Assembly (NCBI GenBank): GCA_021843755.1
Contig: JAKBWB010000039.1
Coordinates: forward strand, 1 to 64,000
Length of the DNA: 64,000 nucleotides
Direction: 5' to 3'
Source of the DNA: Pseudomonadota bacterium
Lineage (GTDB): Bacteria > Pseudomonadota > Gammaproteobacteria > Steroidobacterales > Steroidobacteraceae
Position 1 is the stretch's first letter. Each line of letters opens with the position of its first letter. The notes beneath the pieces are model-generated. The model worked only from the letters and a program-made list of their open reading frames with translations. It was not told the DNA's origin and did no database searches. Both the position numbers and the translations under genes were made by a program. This document shows, one piece after another, positions 27,501 to 37,559 of the stretch.

Positions 27501-29239
27501 CCCGGGAGCTGCAGATCAAGATGGCGCAGGGCGCCAAGCCCGGGGAAGGCGGTCAACTGCCCGGCAGCAAGGTGTATCCGTGGATCGCCAAGACCCGCCA
27601 CACCACCGCCGGCGTCGGCCTGATCTCTCCGCCGCCGCACCACGACATTTATTCCATCGAGGATCTCGCGGAGCTGATCCACGACCTGAAGAACGCGAAT
27701 CATCACGCACGCATCAGCGTGAAGCTCGTTTCCGAGGTCGGTGTCGGCACGATCGCCGCGGGCGTCGCCAAGGCGCATGCGGACGTGGTGTTGATCAGCG
27801 GGCATGACGGCGGCACCGGGGCATCGCCCCAGACCTCGATCGCGCACGCGGGTCTGCCTTGGGAACTCGGCCTCGCCGAAGCTCACCAGACGCTGGTTCT
27901 GAATAACCTGCGCAGCCGGATCACCATCGAGGTCGACGGTCAGCTCAAGACCGGCCGCGACGTGGTCATCGCCGCGCTGCTCGGCGCCGAGGAATTCGGC
28001 TTCGCCACAGCGCCGCTGGTGGCGATTGGCTGCGTCATGATGCGGGTGTGCCACCTGAACACGTGCCCGACCGGAATCGCCACCCAGGATCCCCGGCTGC
28101 GCCAGAACTTCGCGGGCAAGCCCGAGCACGTGGTCAATTTCATGCGCTTCATCGCCGAGGACGTGCGCCACATCATGGCGGAACTCGGGTTCCGCACGAT
28201 CGAGGAGATGGTCGGTCGCGTGGACCGGCTGAGGCCGAAGCAGACCGTCGAGCACTGGAAGGCCAAGGGCTTCGATTTCAGCCATATCCTCTACCAGCCG
28301 GACGTCAGCGAGGACATCGGCCGGTTTCGCCAGATCGAGCAGGATCACGGCATCGAGAAGTCACTGGACATGACGACGCTGCTGCCGCTGTGCCTGCCGG
28401 CGCTCGAGCGCGGCGAGCCGGTGCGTGCCGAGCTGCCCATCCGCAACGTCAACCGCGTCGTGGGTACGCTCACCGGCAGCGAGCTGACGCGCCGGCACGG
28501 ACCCGCCGGGCTGCCGCCGGACACGATCCGGATTCATTTCAAGGGCACGGCCGGGCAGAGCTTCGGGGCGTTCATGCCTCCGGGCATGACCTTCGTGCTC
28601 GAAGGTGACGCCAACGATCACGTCGGCAAAGGCCTTTCGGGGGGACGCATCATCGTATTTCCCCCGGCGGGCTCGACGTTTCTGCCTGAATCCAACATCA
28701 TCATCGGCAACGTGGGCCTCTACGGAGCCACCGCGGGCGAAGTCTATGTCTGCGGCATGGCCGGCGAGCGCTTCGCGGTGCGCAACAGCGGCGCCGATGC
28801 GGTGGTCGAGGCCGTCGGGGACCACGGCTGCGAATACATGACCGGCGGCAACGTCATCGTGCTCGGCCCCACCGGACGCAATTTCGGGGCGGGCATGTCC
28901 GGAGGAATCGCCTATGTGCTCGATGAGACCGGCGAGTTCCCCGCATGCGTCAACCCGCAGATGGTCGCGCTCGAGCCACTGCAGGATCCCCGGCAGATCG
29001 AGCACGTGCGCGCCATGATCGAGCGGCATCAGGAGTACACCGGCAGCGCGCGCGCGCGCTACGTGCTGGAGAACTGGTCCAGGCTCATCGAGCGCTTCGT
29101 CACCGTGATGCCCAAGGACTACAAGCGTGCCATCGCCTCCCTCGAGCGTGCGCACAGCCAGGGCCTGACCGGCGAGGAAGCCGTCATGGTGGCCTTCGAG
29201 GACAACGCGCGCGACCTGGCGCGCGTCGGCGGAAACTGA
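24569..29239 (+). CDS. gltB: Glutamate synthase (NADPH) large subunit
   Basis: The start at 24569 (or 24581) gives about 1556 residues. After a basic propeptide of about 45 residues comes the Ntn-hydrolase glutaminase domain, whose catalytic Cys becomes N-terminal on cleavage in [17 protein letters not shown]/2-oxoglutarate motifs include [45 protein letters not shown] and [16 protein letters not shown]. The 3Fe-4S cysteines are in [17 protein letters not shown]. The C-terminal GXGXG beta-helix follows ([16 protein letters not shown] and later repeats). With GltD it makes two glutamates from glutamine and 2-oxoglutarate, the main ammonium-assimilation route with glutamine synthetase. It leads the operon gltB-gltD-FAD oxidase. 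The 45-residue Arg/Pro/Ala propeptide is longer than usual. Confidence 0.97.
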   Translation: MRPIMRHQRRRAAARSPRVAPGPARRPRNAPAKQGLYDPWYEHEACGVGFVVDIKGRKSHRILEQGIEVLRNLEHRGACGCETNTGDGAGVLIQMPHAFLRDIARRNHLALPGPGEYGSGLIFLPRNPTLRRRIVETFEHIVQSEGQVLLGWRTVPTNNSTLGETAKSGEPFIRQVFIGRGAQVRDELEFERKLFIIRKRAYSEIRASTIDGAEHWYICSLSHKTIVYKGMLLTEQLPQYYPDLNDPAIETALALVHSRFSTNTFPSWDRAHPYRYLAHNGEINTLRGNFNWMKAREALFDSDLFGADTPKILPVVNPNGSDSAMLDNTLELLVLSGRPLAHAMMMLIPEPWSNHQSMDEDRRAFYQYHSSLMEPWDGPASIAFTDGKQIGAVLDRNGLRPSRYYVTRDDLVIMASEAGVLEVAPENVVQKGRLQPGRMFLVDTEQGRIIDDAEIKRGIVTRHPYRQWLDRHLVRLEDLPAGEPTDMALEARALLARQTAFGYTFEDQRVLLEPMARNGVEAVGSMGNDTPLAVLSERPRLLYDYFKQLFAQVTNPPIDCIREELITASEVWLGSEGNLLRPQPADCRRLELKGPILTNEEFAQVRRLALPGLKVGSLSILFRATRGEKGLIKSMEELCLAARRMIEDEEVNILVLSDRGVSREFAAVPALLAVSGLHHFLIREGLRTRVSIVLETGEAREVHHFALLIGYGCSAVNPYLAFETLDHMIREGLVTNVDTTLACRNFVKAATKGVIKVMSKMGISAIQSYHGAQVFEAVGLRQDVIDQYFTWTASRIGGIGMETIAQEVLARHRAAFPARGDVRTLDTGGRYQWRAGGEHHLFNPETIHRLQKAVRTGSYATYRSYARLIDEQTTSVGTLRGLLEFVPFESVPLEEVEPIESILRRFKTGAISYGAIGQEAHETLAVAMNRIGGKSNTGEGGEDPARYRPEANGDSKTSAIKQVASGRFGVTSEYLVNARELQIKMAQGAKPGEGGQLPGSKVYPWIAKTRHTTAGVGLISPPPHHDIYSIEDLAELIHDLKNANHHARISVKLVSEVGVGTIAAGVAKAHADVVLISGHDGGTGASPQTSIAHAGLPWELGLAEAHQTLVLNNLRSRITIEVDGQLKTGRDVVIAALLGAEEFGFATAPLVAIGCVMMRVCHLNTCPTGIATQDPRLRQNFAGKPEHVVNFMRFIAEDVRHIMAELGFRTIEEMVGRVDRLRPKQTVEHWKAKGFDFSHILYQPDVSEDIGRFRQIEQDHGIEKSLDMTTLLPLCLPALERGEPVRAELPIRNVNRVVGTLTGSELTRRHGPAGLPPDTIRIHFKGTAGQSFGAFMPPGMTFVLEGDANDHVGKGLSGGRIIVFPPAGSTFLPESNIIIGNVGLYGATAGEVYVCGMAGERFAVRNSGADAVVEAVGDHGCEYMTGGNVIVLGPTGRNFGAGMSGGIAYVLDETGEFPACVNPQMVALEPLQDPRQIEHVRAMIERHQEYTGSARARYVLENWSRLIERFVTVMPKDYKRAIASLERAHSQGLTGEEAVMVAFEDNARDLARVGGN

Positions 29240-29256
29240 CACACACCGAGTACCCG

Positions 29257-30741
29257 ATGGGCAAGCCGACCGGATTCATCGAATATCTACGTGAGCTCCC
29301 CGTCGACCGCGCGCCGCTCGAGCGCGTGGGCGACTGGCGCGAATTCCATCACCACATGGACGACAGGAAGCTGCGCAACCAGGCGGCGCGCTGCATGGAT
29401 TGCGGCGTCCCCTTCTGCCACACCGGCACGCTGGTCTCGGGCATGGCCTCCGGCTGCCCGATCCACAATCTGATTCCGGAGTGGAACGATCTGGTCTACC
29501 GGGGCCTCTGGCGCGAGGCGCTCGAGCGGCTGCTGATGACGAACAACTTCCCCGAGTTCACCGGCCGGGTGTGCCCCGCACCCTGCGAAGGCTCGTGCGT
29601 GCTCGGCATCAACGGCCCGCCGGTGAGCATCAAGACCATCGAGGCGGCACTGGCCGACGAGGGCTGGGAGCAAGGTTGGATCTCGGCCGCGCCCCCGCAA
29701 ACGCGCACCGGCAAGCGCGTCGTGGTAATCGGTTCGGGCCCGGCCGGCCTGGCGGCCGCCGCGCAGCTGAACCGCGCCGGCCACAGCGTCACGGTGCTCG
29801 AGCGCGAGGATCGCCCCGGCGGATTGCTGATGTACGGTATTCCCAACATGAAGCTCGACAAGAAGGAAGTCGTGCTGCGCCGCATCGAGCTGATGGAACA
29901 GGAAGGGATCAAGTTCGTGTGCAACGCCCACGTCGGGGAGAACGTCGAGGCGCATCTGCTGCGCAAGGACTTCGACGCGATCGTCCTGTGCACGGGCGCG
30001 ACCCAGCCTCGCGATCTCACCGCCCCGAACCGCAAACTCAAGGGCGTGCATTTCGCGATGGAATACCTCACCGCCAGCACCAAAGCGTTGCTCGAGGGCG
30101 GACCGGAGCGCAGTCCGATTCACGCCGGGGGCCGGCACGTCGTGGTGATCGGCGGCGGCGACACCGGTACCGATTGTGTCGCGACCGCGATGCGCCAGGG
30201 CTGCAAGAGCCTCAGGCAGCTCGAGATCATGCCGCAGCCGCCGCTCGAACGCGCCGCCGACAACCCCTGGCCGGAGTGGCCCAAGGTCTATCGGCTCGAT
30301 TACGGCCAGGAGGAGGCCGCCGCCCGCTTCGGCGCCGATCCGCGCGCCTACGTGACCACCGTCAAGCGGCTGAACGGCGCTGCCGAAGCAGGCGTGCGCT
30401 CGGTGACCACCGTGCGCATCGCCTGGGAGCGCGATCGCGACGGCCGGTTCGCCGCGGTCGAAGTCCCCGGCAGCGAGGCGGAAATCGCCGCCGATCTGGT
30501 GCTGCTCGCGCTCGGCTTCACCGGTCCCGAGCAGCCGCTGCTCGCGGAGCTCGGCATCGCCACCGACACCCGCTCGAACATCGAGGCGGCGCATGGCGTG
30601 TTTGCCACCAACGTCCCGGGCATCTTCGCCGCCGGCGACTGCCGCCGCGGACAGAGCCTGATCGTCTGGGCGATCGAGGAAGGTCGCGGCGCGGCGCGCG
30701 AATGCGACCGTTATCTCATGGGCAGCTCGGACCTGCCCTGA
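29257..30741 (+). CDS. gltD: Glutamate synthase (NADPH) small subunit
   Basis: The ATG at 29257, 17 bp after gltB, gives 494 residues beginning MGKPTGFIEYLRELP, the standard GltD N-terminus. Two 4Fe-4S cysteine clusters are visible: CMDCGVPFCHTG with GCPIHN, and RVCPAPCEGSCVLG. The FAD site is VVVIGSGPAGLAAAAQLNRAG and the NADPH site VVVIGGGDTGTDCVATAMRQG. GVFAAGDCRRGQSLIVWAI-type sequence closes the FAD domain. The subunit passes electrons from NADPH to the FMN of GltB. No anomalies are seen. Confidence 0.97.
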   Translation: MGKPTGFIEYLRELPVDRAPLERVGDWREFHHHMDDRKLRNQAARCMDCGVPFCHTGTLVSGMASGCPIHNLIPEWNDLVYRGLWREALERLLMTNNFPEFTGRVCPAPCEGSCVLGINGPPVSIKTIEAALADEGWEQGWISAAPPQTRTGKRVVVIGSGPAGLAAAAQLNRAGHSVTVLEREDRPGGLLMYGIPNMKLDKKEVVLRRIELMEQEGIKFVCNAHVGENVEAHLLRKDFDAIVLCTGATQPRDLTAPNRKLKGVHFAMEYLTASTKALLEGGPERSPIHAGGRHVVVIGGGDTGTDCVATAMRQGCKSLRQLEIMPQPPLERAADNPWPEWPKVYRLDYGQEEAAARFGADPRAYVTTVKRLNGAAEAGVRSVTTVRIAWERDRDGRFAAVEVPGSEAEIAADLVLLALGFTGPEQPLLAELGIATDTRSNIEAAHGVFATNVPGIFAAGDCRRGQSLIVWAIEEGRGAARECDRYLMGSSDLP

Positions 30742-30767
30742 CAGACCACTGACCCGCAGGACCGCGC

Positions 30768-33700
30768 ATGCCCACGAACGCCACAACGACCAGTGCGCCG
30801 CTGTCCGCCGAGCCGGCAGACGCGGGCGAGCCGGCGCGACTGCGCGAGATCCCATATAACTACACGTCCTTCTCCGACCGTGAGATCGTGATCCGGCTGC
30901 TCGGGGCGCACTTCTGGGGTGTCATCGAGGAACTGCGCGCCGAGCGGCGCACCGGCCGCTCGGCGCGCATGCTCTATGAGGTGCTCGGCGACATCTGGGT
31001 TGTGCGGCGCAATCCCTATCTGCAGGACGATCTGCTCGAGAATCGCGGCCGGCGCGCCCAGCTCATCCAGGCATTGAACCATCGGCTGAACGCCGTCGAC
31101 CGCCGCCGCGATACCGGCGACGGACCGCTGTTCGAGCGGGTCGGGGAACTGTTGAAGGCCGCGCGCGGCGCGGTCCAGGCATTCGAGAGCGACTTCAAGG
31201 ATTGGGAAGCCCTCCGGCGCCGGACGTTGCGGACGCTGCGGCGATACACGCGCACGGACAACATCCGTTTCGACGCCTACGCCCGCGTCTCACACGTTAC
31301 GGACGCCACCGACTGGCGCGTCGAGTACCCGTTCGTCGTCCTGATACCGGACAGCGAAGCCGAAGTGCCGGCGCTGGTCCGCGCATGCATCGAGCTCGGG
31401 CTGACCATCATTCCGCGCGGTGGCGGAACCGGCTACACCGGTGGCGCGCTGCCGCTGACGCCGCTGTCCGCCGTCGTCAACACCGAGAAGCTCGAGCGCT
31501 TGAGCGGCATAGAGCGCACGAGACTGCCGGGTCTGCCGGATCCGGTTGCAACCATTTTCACCGAGGCCGGCGTGGTGACGCGCCGCGTCGCGAACGCCGC
31601 CGCGCAAGGCGGCCTGGTGTTCGCCGTCGACCCGACCTCGGCCGATGCCTGCTGCATCGGCGGCAATATCGCGATGAACGCCGGCGGCAAGAAGGCCGTC
31701 CTGTGGGGTACGGCCGTCGACAATCTCGCCTGGTGGCGCATGGTCGACTGCGAGGGCAATTGGCTGGAGGTCAGCCGCATCGCGCACAACATGGGGAAGA
31801 TTCACGACGTCGAAAGCGCCGAGTTCGAGCTGCTCTGGAAGGATGGCCGTCAGCCACCGGACCAGGCCGCGGAGCTGCGTCGCGAGCGGCTCTCGATCCC
31901 GGGACGCAAGTTCCGCAAAGTCGGGCTGGGCAAGGACGTGACCGACAAGTTCCTCGGCGGCCTCCCCGGGGTACAGAAGGAAGGCTGCGACGGCCTGATC
32001 ACCAGCGCGCGCTGGGTGCTGCATCGCAGTCCTGCGCACACGCGCACCGTGTGCCTGGAATTCTTCGGCCAGGCGCGCGAGGCGGTTCCCGCGATCGTCG
32101 AGATCAAACAGTACCTGGAAAGCCTCGCCCCGCGCGTGCTGTTGGCCGGACTGGAGCATCTCGACGAGCGCTACCTGCAGGCGGTGGGCTACACCACCAA
32201 ATCCAAGCGCGGCGCGCTGCCCAAGATGGCCTTGTTCGGCGATCTCACCGGCGATCACGAACCGGAGGTCGCCGCCGCCGCCTCCGCCGTCGTGCGCATC
32301 GCCAATGCGCGCAGTGGCGAGGGATTCATCGCCGCGAGCCCGGAGGCCCGGCGCACCTTCTGGCTCGACCGCGCGCGCACCGCGGCGATCGCCCGGCACA
32401 CCAGCGCCTTCAAGATCAACGAGGACGTGGTCCTGCCGCTGGCGAACCTCGGCGCGTACACCGACGAGATCGAGCGCATCAACATCGAGTTTTCGATCGC
32501 CAACAAGCTGCAGCTCCTCGATGGGCTGGCAGCGCTCCTCGCCGGAACTCTGCCCCTGGCGCGCGCCGACGATCCGGACGTCGGCAACCTGCCGTACGAG
32601 GAGGTGATCGGTGAGCGCGCCGCGCGAGCGCGCGCCCTGCTCGCGCAGGTCCGCGCGCGCTGGGGTTGGCTGGCCGAGCACCTCGACGCGCCGCTCGCGC
32701 CGGCACTGGCACAGCTCGAGCGGCTCGGTTACGAAGCGCTGCTGGCGCCGCTGCAGGCGCGCCTGGAGCGCGCCCCGGCGGCGCGCGTGTTCGATGTGCT
32801 GCAGGACCGCACCATCCGCGTGTCGTGGAAGCGGGAGCTGCGCACGCCGTTGCAGGAGATCTTCAGCGGCCGGGTGTTCGCGCCGATTCTTGCGGCCGCC
32901 GACCAGGTCCACAAACGCGTTCTGCGCGGCCGCCTGTTCGTGGCGCTGCACATGCATGCCGGCGACGGCAATGTGCATACCAATATCCCGGTCAACTCGG
33001 ACGACTATGAAATGCTGCGCGCGGCAACGGCCGCGGTGGCACGCATCATGCGGATCGCGCGCCGTCTCGACGGCGTCATCTCCGGCGAGCACGGCATCGG
33101 CATCACCAAACTGGAGTTCCTCGAGGAGGCCGAGACGCACGAGTTTCGCGCCTACAAACAACGCATCGACCCGCAGGGCCGCTTCAATCGCGGCAAGCTC
33201 ATGCCGGGGAGCGACCTGTCGAACGCCTACACGCCGAGCTTCAACCTGCTCGGACACGAGTCGCTGATCATGCAGCAGTCGGCGATCGGCACCATCGCGG
33301 ACTCGATCAAGGACTGCCTGCGCTGCGGCAAGTGCAAGCCGGTGTGCGCCACGCACGTACCGCGCGCGAACCTGCTGTACAGCCCGCGCAACAAGATCCT
33401 CGCCACCTCGCTGCTCATCGAGGCGTTCCTGTACGAGGAACAGACCCGCCGGGGTGTCAGCGTGCGCCATTGGGACGAGTTCGCGGATGTCGGGGAGCAC
33501 TGCACCGTCTGCCACAAGTGTCTCGCGCCCTGCCCGGTCGACATCGATTTCGGCGACGTGTCGATGGCCATGCGCGACCTGCTGCGCCGCATGGGCAAGC
33601 GGCGCTTCAATCCCGGCACGGCGGCCGCGATGTTCTTCCTCAACGCAACCTCGCCGGAAACGATCCGCCTGACCCGCAAACTCATGATCGAATGGGGTTA

Positions 33701-34724
33701 CAAGGCGCAGCGGACCGGCAATCGGCTGCTGAAGGGGCTGGCGCGCGCCCAGACGCAGCACCCGCCCGCCACGACCGGCAAGCCCGTGATTCGCGAGCAG
33801 GTGGTGCATTTCCTCAACAAGAAGATGCCGGGGGGCCTGCCGAAAAAGACCGCGCGGGCGCTGCTGGACATCGAGAACGCCGCCTACGTGCCGGTCATCC
33901 GCAACCCGGCGGACACGACCGCCGAGACCGAGGCGGTCTTCTACTTTCCCGGGTGCGGCTCGGAACGATTGTTTTCGCAGGTCGGGCTCGCCACGCAGGC
34001 AATGCTTTGGCATGTCGGTGTTCAGACGGTGCTGCCGCCGGGATATCTGTGCTGCGGCTATCCGCAACGCGGCACCGGTCAGTTCGACCGCGCCGAGAAG
34101 ATCACCACCGACAACCGCGTGCTGTTCCACCGCGTTGCCAATACGCTCAACTACCTCGACATCCGCACCGTCGTGGTCAGCTGCGGCACCTGCTACGATC
34201 AGCTGCAGAGCTACAAATTCGAGGAGATCTTCCCCGGCTCGCGCATGGTCGACATCCACGAGTACCTGATGGAGAAGGGCGTGCGGCTGGAAGGGGTGAC
34301 CGGCGTGCGCTACATGTATCACGATCCATGCCACTCGCCGATGAAGCGTCACGACCCGCTGCAGGTCGTCAACACGCTGATGAACGAGGGGCGCAACGGC
34401 CGGATCGAGAAGAACGAGCGCTGCTGCGGCGAATCGGGCACGCTGGCGCTTACGCGGCCGGATATCTCGACGCAGGTGCGCTTCCGCAAGGAGGAGGAGG
34501 TCCGTCTCGGGGCGGACAAGCTGCGCGCCGCGGGTGCCGAGCGCGTCAAGATCCTCACCTCCTGCCCGTCCTGCCTGCAAGGACTGAATCGCTACAACGA
34601 GGACGCGAATCTCGACGCCGATTACATCGTCGTGGAGATCGCCCGGCACGTGCTCGGCGAGAACTGGATGGCGGACTACGTGGCGCGCGCGAACAACGGC
34701 GGCATCGAGCGCGTGCTAGTCTGA
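30768..34724 (+). CDS. Large FAD-linked oxidase/Fe-S/CCG-domain fusion (DUF3683 type)
   Basis: This 1318-residue cytoplasmic-side redox protein has several fused parts. An N-terminal DUF3683-type region ([19 protein letters not shown], about 20-130) comes first. The FAD_binding_4 domain has [22 protein letters not shown] near residue 220. The FAD-oxidase C-terminal domain has [12 protein letters not shown] (about 728) and [13 protein letters not shown]. Two 4Fe-4S motifs follow, [11 protein letters not shown] (about 850) and [11 protein letters not shown] (about 914). Two CCG domains complete it, [11 protein letters not shown] with [11 protein letters not shown] and [10 protein letters not shown] with RCCGESGT. 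The family resembles a D-lactate/D-2-hydroxyacid dehydrogenase fused to a GlpC/LutA-like electron-transfer unit. Substrate is not proven. Only 26 bp separate it from gltD, so it is likely in the glt operon. Confidence 0.85.
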   Translation: MPTNATTTSAPLSAEPADAGEPARLREIPYNYTSFSDREIVIRLLGAHFWGVIEELRAERRTGRSARMLYEVLGDIWVVRRNPYLQDDLLENRGRRAQLIQALNHRLNAVDRRRDTGDGPLFERVGELLKAARGAVQAFESDFKDWEALRRRTLRTLRRYTRTDNIRFDAYARVSHVTDATDWRVEYPFVVLIPDSEAEVPALVRACIELGLTIIPRGGGTGYTGGALPLTPLSAVVNTEKLERLSGIERTRLPGLPDPVATIFTEAGVVTRRVANAAAQGGLVFAVDPTSADACCIGGNIAMNAGGKKAVLWGTAVDNLAWWRMVDCEGNWLEVSRIAHNMGKIHDVESAEFELLWKDGRQPPDQAAELRRERLSIPGRKFRKVGLGKDVTDKFLGGLPGVQKEGCDGLITSARWVLHRSPAHTRTVCLEFFGQAREAVPAIVEIKQYLESLAPRVLLAGLEHLDERYLQAVGYTTKSKRGALPKMALFGDLTGDHEPEVAAAASAVVRIANARSGEGFIAASPEARRTFWLDRARTAAIARHTSAFKINEDVVLPLANLGAYTDEIERINIEFSIANKLQLLDGLAALLAGTLPLARADDPDVGNLPYEEVIGERAARARALLAQVRARWGWLAEHLDAPLAPALAQLERLGYEALLAPLQARLERAPAARVFDVLQDRTIRVSWKRELRTPLQEIFSGRVFAPILAAADQVHKRVLRGRLFVALHMHAGDGNVHTNIPVNSDDYEMLRAATAAVARIMRIARRLDGVISGEHGIGITKLEFLEEAETHEFRAYKQRIDPQGRFNRGKLMPGSDLSNAYTPSFNLLGHESLIMQQSAIGTIADSIKDCLRCGKCKPVCATHVPRANLLYSPRNKILATSLLIEAFLYEEQTRRGVSVRHWDEFADVGEHCTVCHKCLAPCPVDIDFGDVSMAMRDLLRRMGKRRFNPGTAAAMFFLNATSPETIRLTRKLMIEWGYKAQRTGNRLLKGLARAQTQHPPATTGKPVIREQVVHFLNKKMPGGLPKKTARALLDIENAAYVPVIRNPADTTAETEAVFYFPGCGSERLFSQVGLATQAMLWHVGVQTVLPPGYLCCGYPQRGTGQFDRAEKITTDNRVLFHRVANTLNYLDIRTVVVSCGTCYDQLQSYKFEEIFPGSRMVDIHEYLMEKGVRLEGVTGVRYMYHDPCHSPMKRHDPLQVVNTLMNEGRNGRIEKNERCCGESGTLALTRPDISTQVRFRKEEEVRLGADKLRAAGAERVKILTSCPSCLQGLNRYNEDANLDADYIVVEIARHVLGENWMADYVARANNGGIERVLV

Positions 34725-34744
34725 GCGGTCGGCCTATTTTCCCG

Positions 34745-34767
34745 GCGCGCAGGCCCGCTCTGCGCGC
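34745..34767. terminator. Perfect 8-bp inverted repeat between convergent genes
   Basis: GCGCGCAG (34745-34752) and CTGCGCGC (34760-34767) frame a 7-base loop in the gap between the FAD oxidase and the SpoIIM-like gene, which converge here. No T-run is present, so termination is only a guess from position. Confidence 0.3.
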
Positions 34768-34800
34768 GCCACGCAGACCCTGTGGTGCTCGTGCCAACGC

Positions 34801-35820
34801 TCACCGCCGCAACAGCGGCAGTTTCATTCGGGCGCTCCGCGCGCGCGTCGCCCGGATGCGCAGCCGGCCCGAGAGCCACAACAGCATGAGCGCCCAGTAG
34901 CCGAGCCCGATGGCGAGCCGCGCCGCAAGCGTGATGGCCGGGTGCGGCGAGATGAATCCCTCGATCAGCCCGGAGCCGAGCAGCAGCAGCGCGCAGGCGA
35001 GCAACAATGGCGCGAGCTCGGCGGCGCGCCGGCGCAGCGACTCGGCGCGAGTCGCGCACTGCGGACGGATGACCGACTCCCCGAGCGCCGTGCCCGCCGC
35101 GGCGGCCAGGCAGATGACCGACAGCTCCACGAAGCCGTGCGCCAGGGTGAACTTCAGCAGCTCGAGGCCGAGCCCGTGGCGATGCGTGAAGGCGAGCAAT
35201 CCGCCGATGCTCAAGCCGTTGAACGCGACGATGTAGAACGCGCCCAACCCGAACAGGATACCGAAGCAGAACGCCGCCAGCACCACCATCACGTTGTTCT
35301 CGATGATGCGCGCGGACAGCATCGCGGGCGGCGCGATGCTGAGGATCTGATAGGTCCAGAGGTGCCCGTGCTCGACCCCCTCGATCATCTTCGGGCTGGC
35401 GATGAGGCTGATCAGCTGCGGATAAGTGTTGATCAGCCACCAGCCCGCCATGGCGCTCGCGACGAGCAGCGCCGCGAGCCACAGTGTCAGGACGCGCACC
35501 GAGGCGGCCGCCGCCGGGATGTCGTCGCGGAACAGGCGCGCCCACCGGGCGCGCGTGAGGCGCGGCGGGCGGTTCACCGCGGTATGCAGCTGCGCGCACG
35601 TGCGCTCGAGGATTTCCGTCAGAACGCCGCCCGGCATCAGCTCGCGCACCGTGGCCAGATGCCGCGCCAGAATCCGGTAGGCGCGCAGGGTGCGCAGCGC
35701 CTCCTCCACCGTGGCCTCGGAGCGCTGCGCGGCGGCCGCCGAGTCCGCCGCAAGCGCCTGCCATTCGGAGGCGTGCTCACGCACCCAGATCGCCGCGTCA
35801 GACTCGCTGTTCGCCGCCAA
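34801..35820 (-). CDS. SpoIIM/stage II sporulation protein M-like membrane protein
   Basis: The likely start is TTG at 35820, four bases after a perfect GGAGGAG, inside the end of the RDD gene; this gives 339 residues. The soluble N-terminus (AAIWVREHASEWQALA and an all-helical region) is followed by membrane helices. The family core is ENNVMVVLAAFCFGILFGLGAFYIVAFNGLSIGG, then HGFVELSVICLAAAAG. SpoIIM homologues in non-sporulating bacteria occur beside RDD and MoxR/DUF58 genes, exactly as here, and are thought to be membrane parts of that system. Longer in-frame starts exist, but the overlap and ribosome site favour TTG. Confidence 0.8.
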   Translation of the reverse strand: MAANSESDAAIWVREHASEWQALAADSAAAAQRSEATVEEALRTLRAYRILARHLATVRELMPGGVLTEILERTCAQLHTAVNRPPRLTRARWARLFRDDIPAAAASVRVLTLWLAALLVASAMAGWWLINTYPQLISLIASPKMIEGVEHGHLWTYQILSIAPPAMLSARIIENNVMVVLAAFCFGILFGLGAFYIVAFNGLSIGGLLAFTHRHGLGLELLKFTLAHGFVELSVICLAAAAGTALGESVIRPQCATRAESLRRRAAELAPLLLACALLLLGSGLIEGFISPHPAITLAARLAIGLGYWALMLLWLSGRLRIRATRARSARMKLPLLRR

Positions 35821-36532
35821 GCAGCTCCTCCAGACGAACACGCAGCGCCGCACCATCGAGCCCGGTGCCGCGCGCGGCGAACTCGGCATCGAGTTCCGTC
35901 AACAGCGAGCGCGCGAGCTCAATCCGCCGCGTCTCCTCGAGCGTGCTCCATCGCTCGAGCAGGTCGTGCACCAGGGCGAGGGCTTCGACGGGCAGTCGCG
36001 TGCGGCGGGCCTGGACACCGAGGCGATCCAAAGCGGGGCCCGCTCCCGCGTCGGTCCGAACCATCACGGTGCCCGCCACGATGTCACCAAGGCGCACGCG
36101 CCTGGGAGTCAACATGCAGGTGACCAGCCCGACGACATAGAAGACGGGCAGGCAGTCGATCAAACGAAACACATTGCGGATGACCAACGCGCCGATGCCG
36201 GGCGTCGTGCCCTCGAGCGTCACGATGCGCGCTTCCGCCGTACGCAGTCCGGGCGTGCGGCCCTTGGTCAGAATTTCGGCCGCGGGCTGGTAAAGAAAAT
36301 AAGTGACCAGCGCCAGCACGATTCCGCCGACCCAGACCGTGTGCGCGGCGGACCGGCCTTGGATGCCGGGCGCCAGACGCAGCAAAGACGCGATGAGCAG
36401 CCAGATGAGCGCCCCGAGCAGACGAATCATCCAGTCCGTCAGGAAGCCGTAGCAGCGCGTGCCGGGTCCCGCGATGGGCAATGTCATCTCGACGCCCGTC
36501 AGACTTCTGACGCTGAGTGTTTCCTCGGCCAT
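35798..36532 (-). CDS. RDD family membrane protein
   Basis: From ATG 36532 the product has 244 residues. The RDD domain occupies the first 150: LPIAGPGTRCYGFLTDWMIRLLGALIWLLIASLL carries the Arg-Asp region, then GRTPGLRTAEARIV, RNVFRLIDCLPVFYVVGLVTCML and RVRLGDIVAGTVMV. These give three or more helices. The C-terminal part is a soluble helical tail. RDD proteins are found with SpoIIM, MoxR and DUF58 genes; some act in ion or osmolyte handling, but no function is fixed. The start is supported by a promoter whose predicted transcription start coincides with the ATG. Confidence 0.85.
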   Translation of the reverse strand: MAEETLSVRSLTGVEMTLPIAGPGTRCYGFLTDWMIRLLGALIWLLIASLLRLAPGIQGRSAAHTVWVGGIVLALVTYFLYQPAAEILTKGRTPGLRTAEARIVTLEGTTPGIGALVIRNVFRLIDCLPVFYVVGLVTCMLTPRRVRLGDIVAGTVMVRTDAGAGPALDRLGVQARRTRLPVEALALVHDLLERWSTLEETRRIELARSLLTELDAEFAARGTGLDGAALRVRLEELLGGEQRV

Positions 36533-36538
36533 CGCGTT

Positions 36539-36567
36539 CCGATACGATGAAAATAGTTGCCTGTCAA
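36539..36567 (-). promoter_or_regulatory. Sigma-70 promoter of the RDD gene, predicted leaderless
   Basis: On the minus strand TTGACA (36567-36562), a 17-bp spacer and TATCGG (36544-36539) are correctly spaced. The expected transcription start, 6-7 bases on, falls on the RDD ATG at 36532, and no ribosome site is visible. The gene may therefore be read from a leaderless message. Confidence 0.55.
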
Positions 36568-36650
36568 GGTTCAGCTTGGCTATTCTGTCCCGGGCCGGCA
36601 AGAGGCCGGCTCAGGAGCCAGCCGTGACCCGTAATCGCTCAGGAGTGATC

Positions 36651-37556
36651 ATGACATACGTGGCACCTTCCGCGCCTCAATCGATCGGCGGCGTTCTCGA
36701 TGATTGGTTGCGCCTGTTCCGCGAATCCTTCAGCCGCTGCTGGATCCTTGCGCTGGTCGCGGCCGCGGCGAACGCCTACCAGCAGTCCGTGCTCATTCCC
36801 CACATGCCGCCGGCGGGCCTGCCACCGCTGCAGTATTTCACCCAACTCGCCGGCGCGTATCGCGGACCGCAGGTCTTTCTGACCGACCTCGTCTTCTGGC
36901 TCATCCTGCTCGTCGTCTACGGCGGACTGCTCCTGCAGCAGCTCTCGCTGGTGCGCCGCAACGCGCCGCGCTCGGCCGGCGCGGCGCTCAGCGCGAGCCT
37001 CAGCCGCTTCCCGCAGATGCTGCTCGGGGTCGTGCTGCTGCTCGCGTGCGTCGGCGTGCTGGGAATGATCATCGGGATCGGCATAGTGGTGTTGTTCCGC
37101 CTCTATCACATCGTGATCGTGTCGCTGTTGATCGGCATGATGACGCTGGCGATCGTGGCCGCCGTGATCTACGGGTCCGTGCGCGTGCAGTTCTGGCTGA
37201 CCGCGCTGATCGATCAGGACCTCAGCGGTCCGCAGGCCATTGGCCGCAGCTGGCGCCTGACCCGGGGCCATTGGTGGCGCATCACGGGCATCCTGTTCGT
37301 CGCCGGCGTCGTGATCTGGGTTCTCAGCATCGTGTTCGGCCTCGTAGCCGGACTGGTCGGCGGGGCGTTCGCGGCCACCGGCGGCACGGCAACGCTGCTG
37401 CATCACCTGCGCCTGGTGGTGATGATCAGCTCGCTGTCCCGATTGATCACCCTGCCGCTTCTGACCGCGGTCTGGGTCGCGATCTACCGCGACCTGATGC
37501 TGCGCCACGAGGGCAGTGATCTCGAGGCGCGCGCGGAGGCTTTGCGCGGCAGCTGA
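36651..37556 (+). CDS. Polytopic membrane protein of the MoxR/DUF58 cluster
   Basis: The ATG at 36651 behind AGGAGTG gives 301 residues. Six hydrophobic segments are visible (WILALVAAAANAY, VFLTDLVFWLILLVVYGGLLL, MLLGVVLLLACVGVLGMIIGIGIVVL, IVSLLIGMMTLAIVAAVIYG, ITGILFVAGVVIWVLSIVFGLVAGL and a last one). Between helices 4 and 5 lies DLSGPQAIGRSWRLTRGHWWR. That loop is common in membrane proteins of the glycerophosphodiesterase-associated (GDPD-TM/DUF) type that accompany RDD/SpoIIM genes. It is first in an apparent operon of six genes and is divergent from the RDD gene. Molecular function is unknown. Confidence 0.75.
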   Translation: MTYVAPSAPQSIGGVLDDWLRLFRESFSRCWILALVAAAANAYQQSVLIPHMPPAGLPPLQYFTQLAGAYRGPQVFLTDLVFWLILLVVYGGLLLQQLSLVRRNAPRSAGAALSASLSRFPQMLLGVVLLLACVGVLGMIIGIGIVVLFRLYHIVIVSLLIGMMTLAIVAAVIYGSVRVQFWLTALIDQDLSGPQAIGRSWRLTRGHWWRITGILFVAGVVIWVLSIVFGLVAGLVGGAFAATGGTATLLHHLRLVVMISSLSRLITLPLLTAVWVAIYRDLMLRHEGSDLEARAEALRGS

Positions 37557-37559
37557 GCG

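Noticed and set aside
24341-28348. A 1335-codon open frame on the minus strand, antisense to gltB
   Set aside because: Its translation is His/Arg/Asp/Ala-rich with no domain and mirrors gltB codon positions; this is a typical GC-rich shadow. The same holds for long antisense frames at 31290-34649 and 46012-49440.
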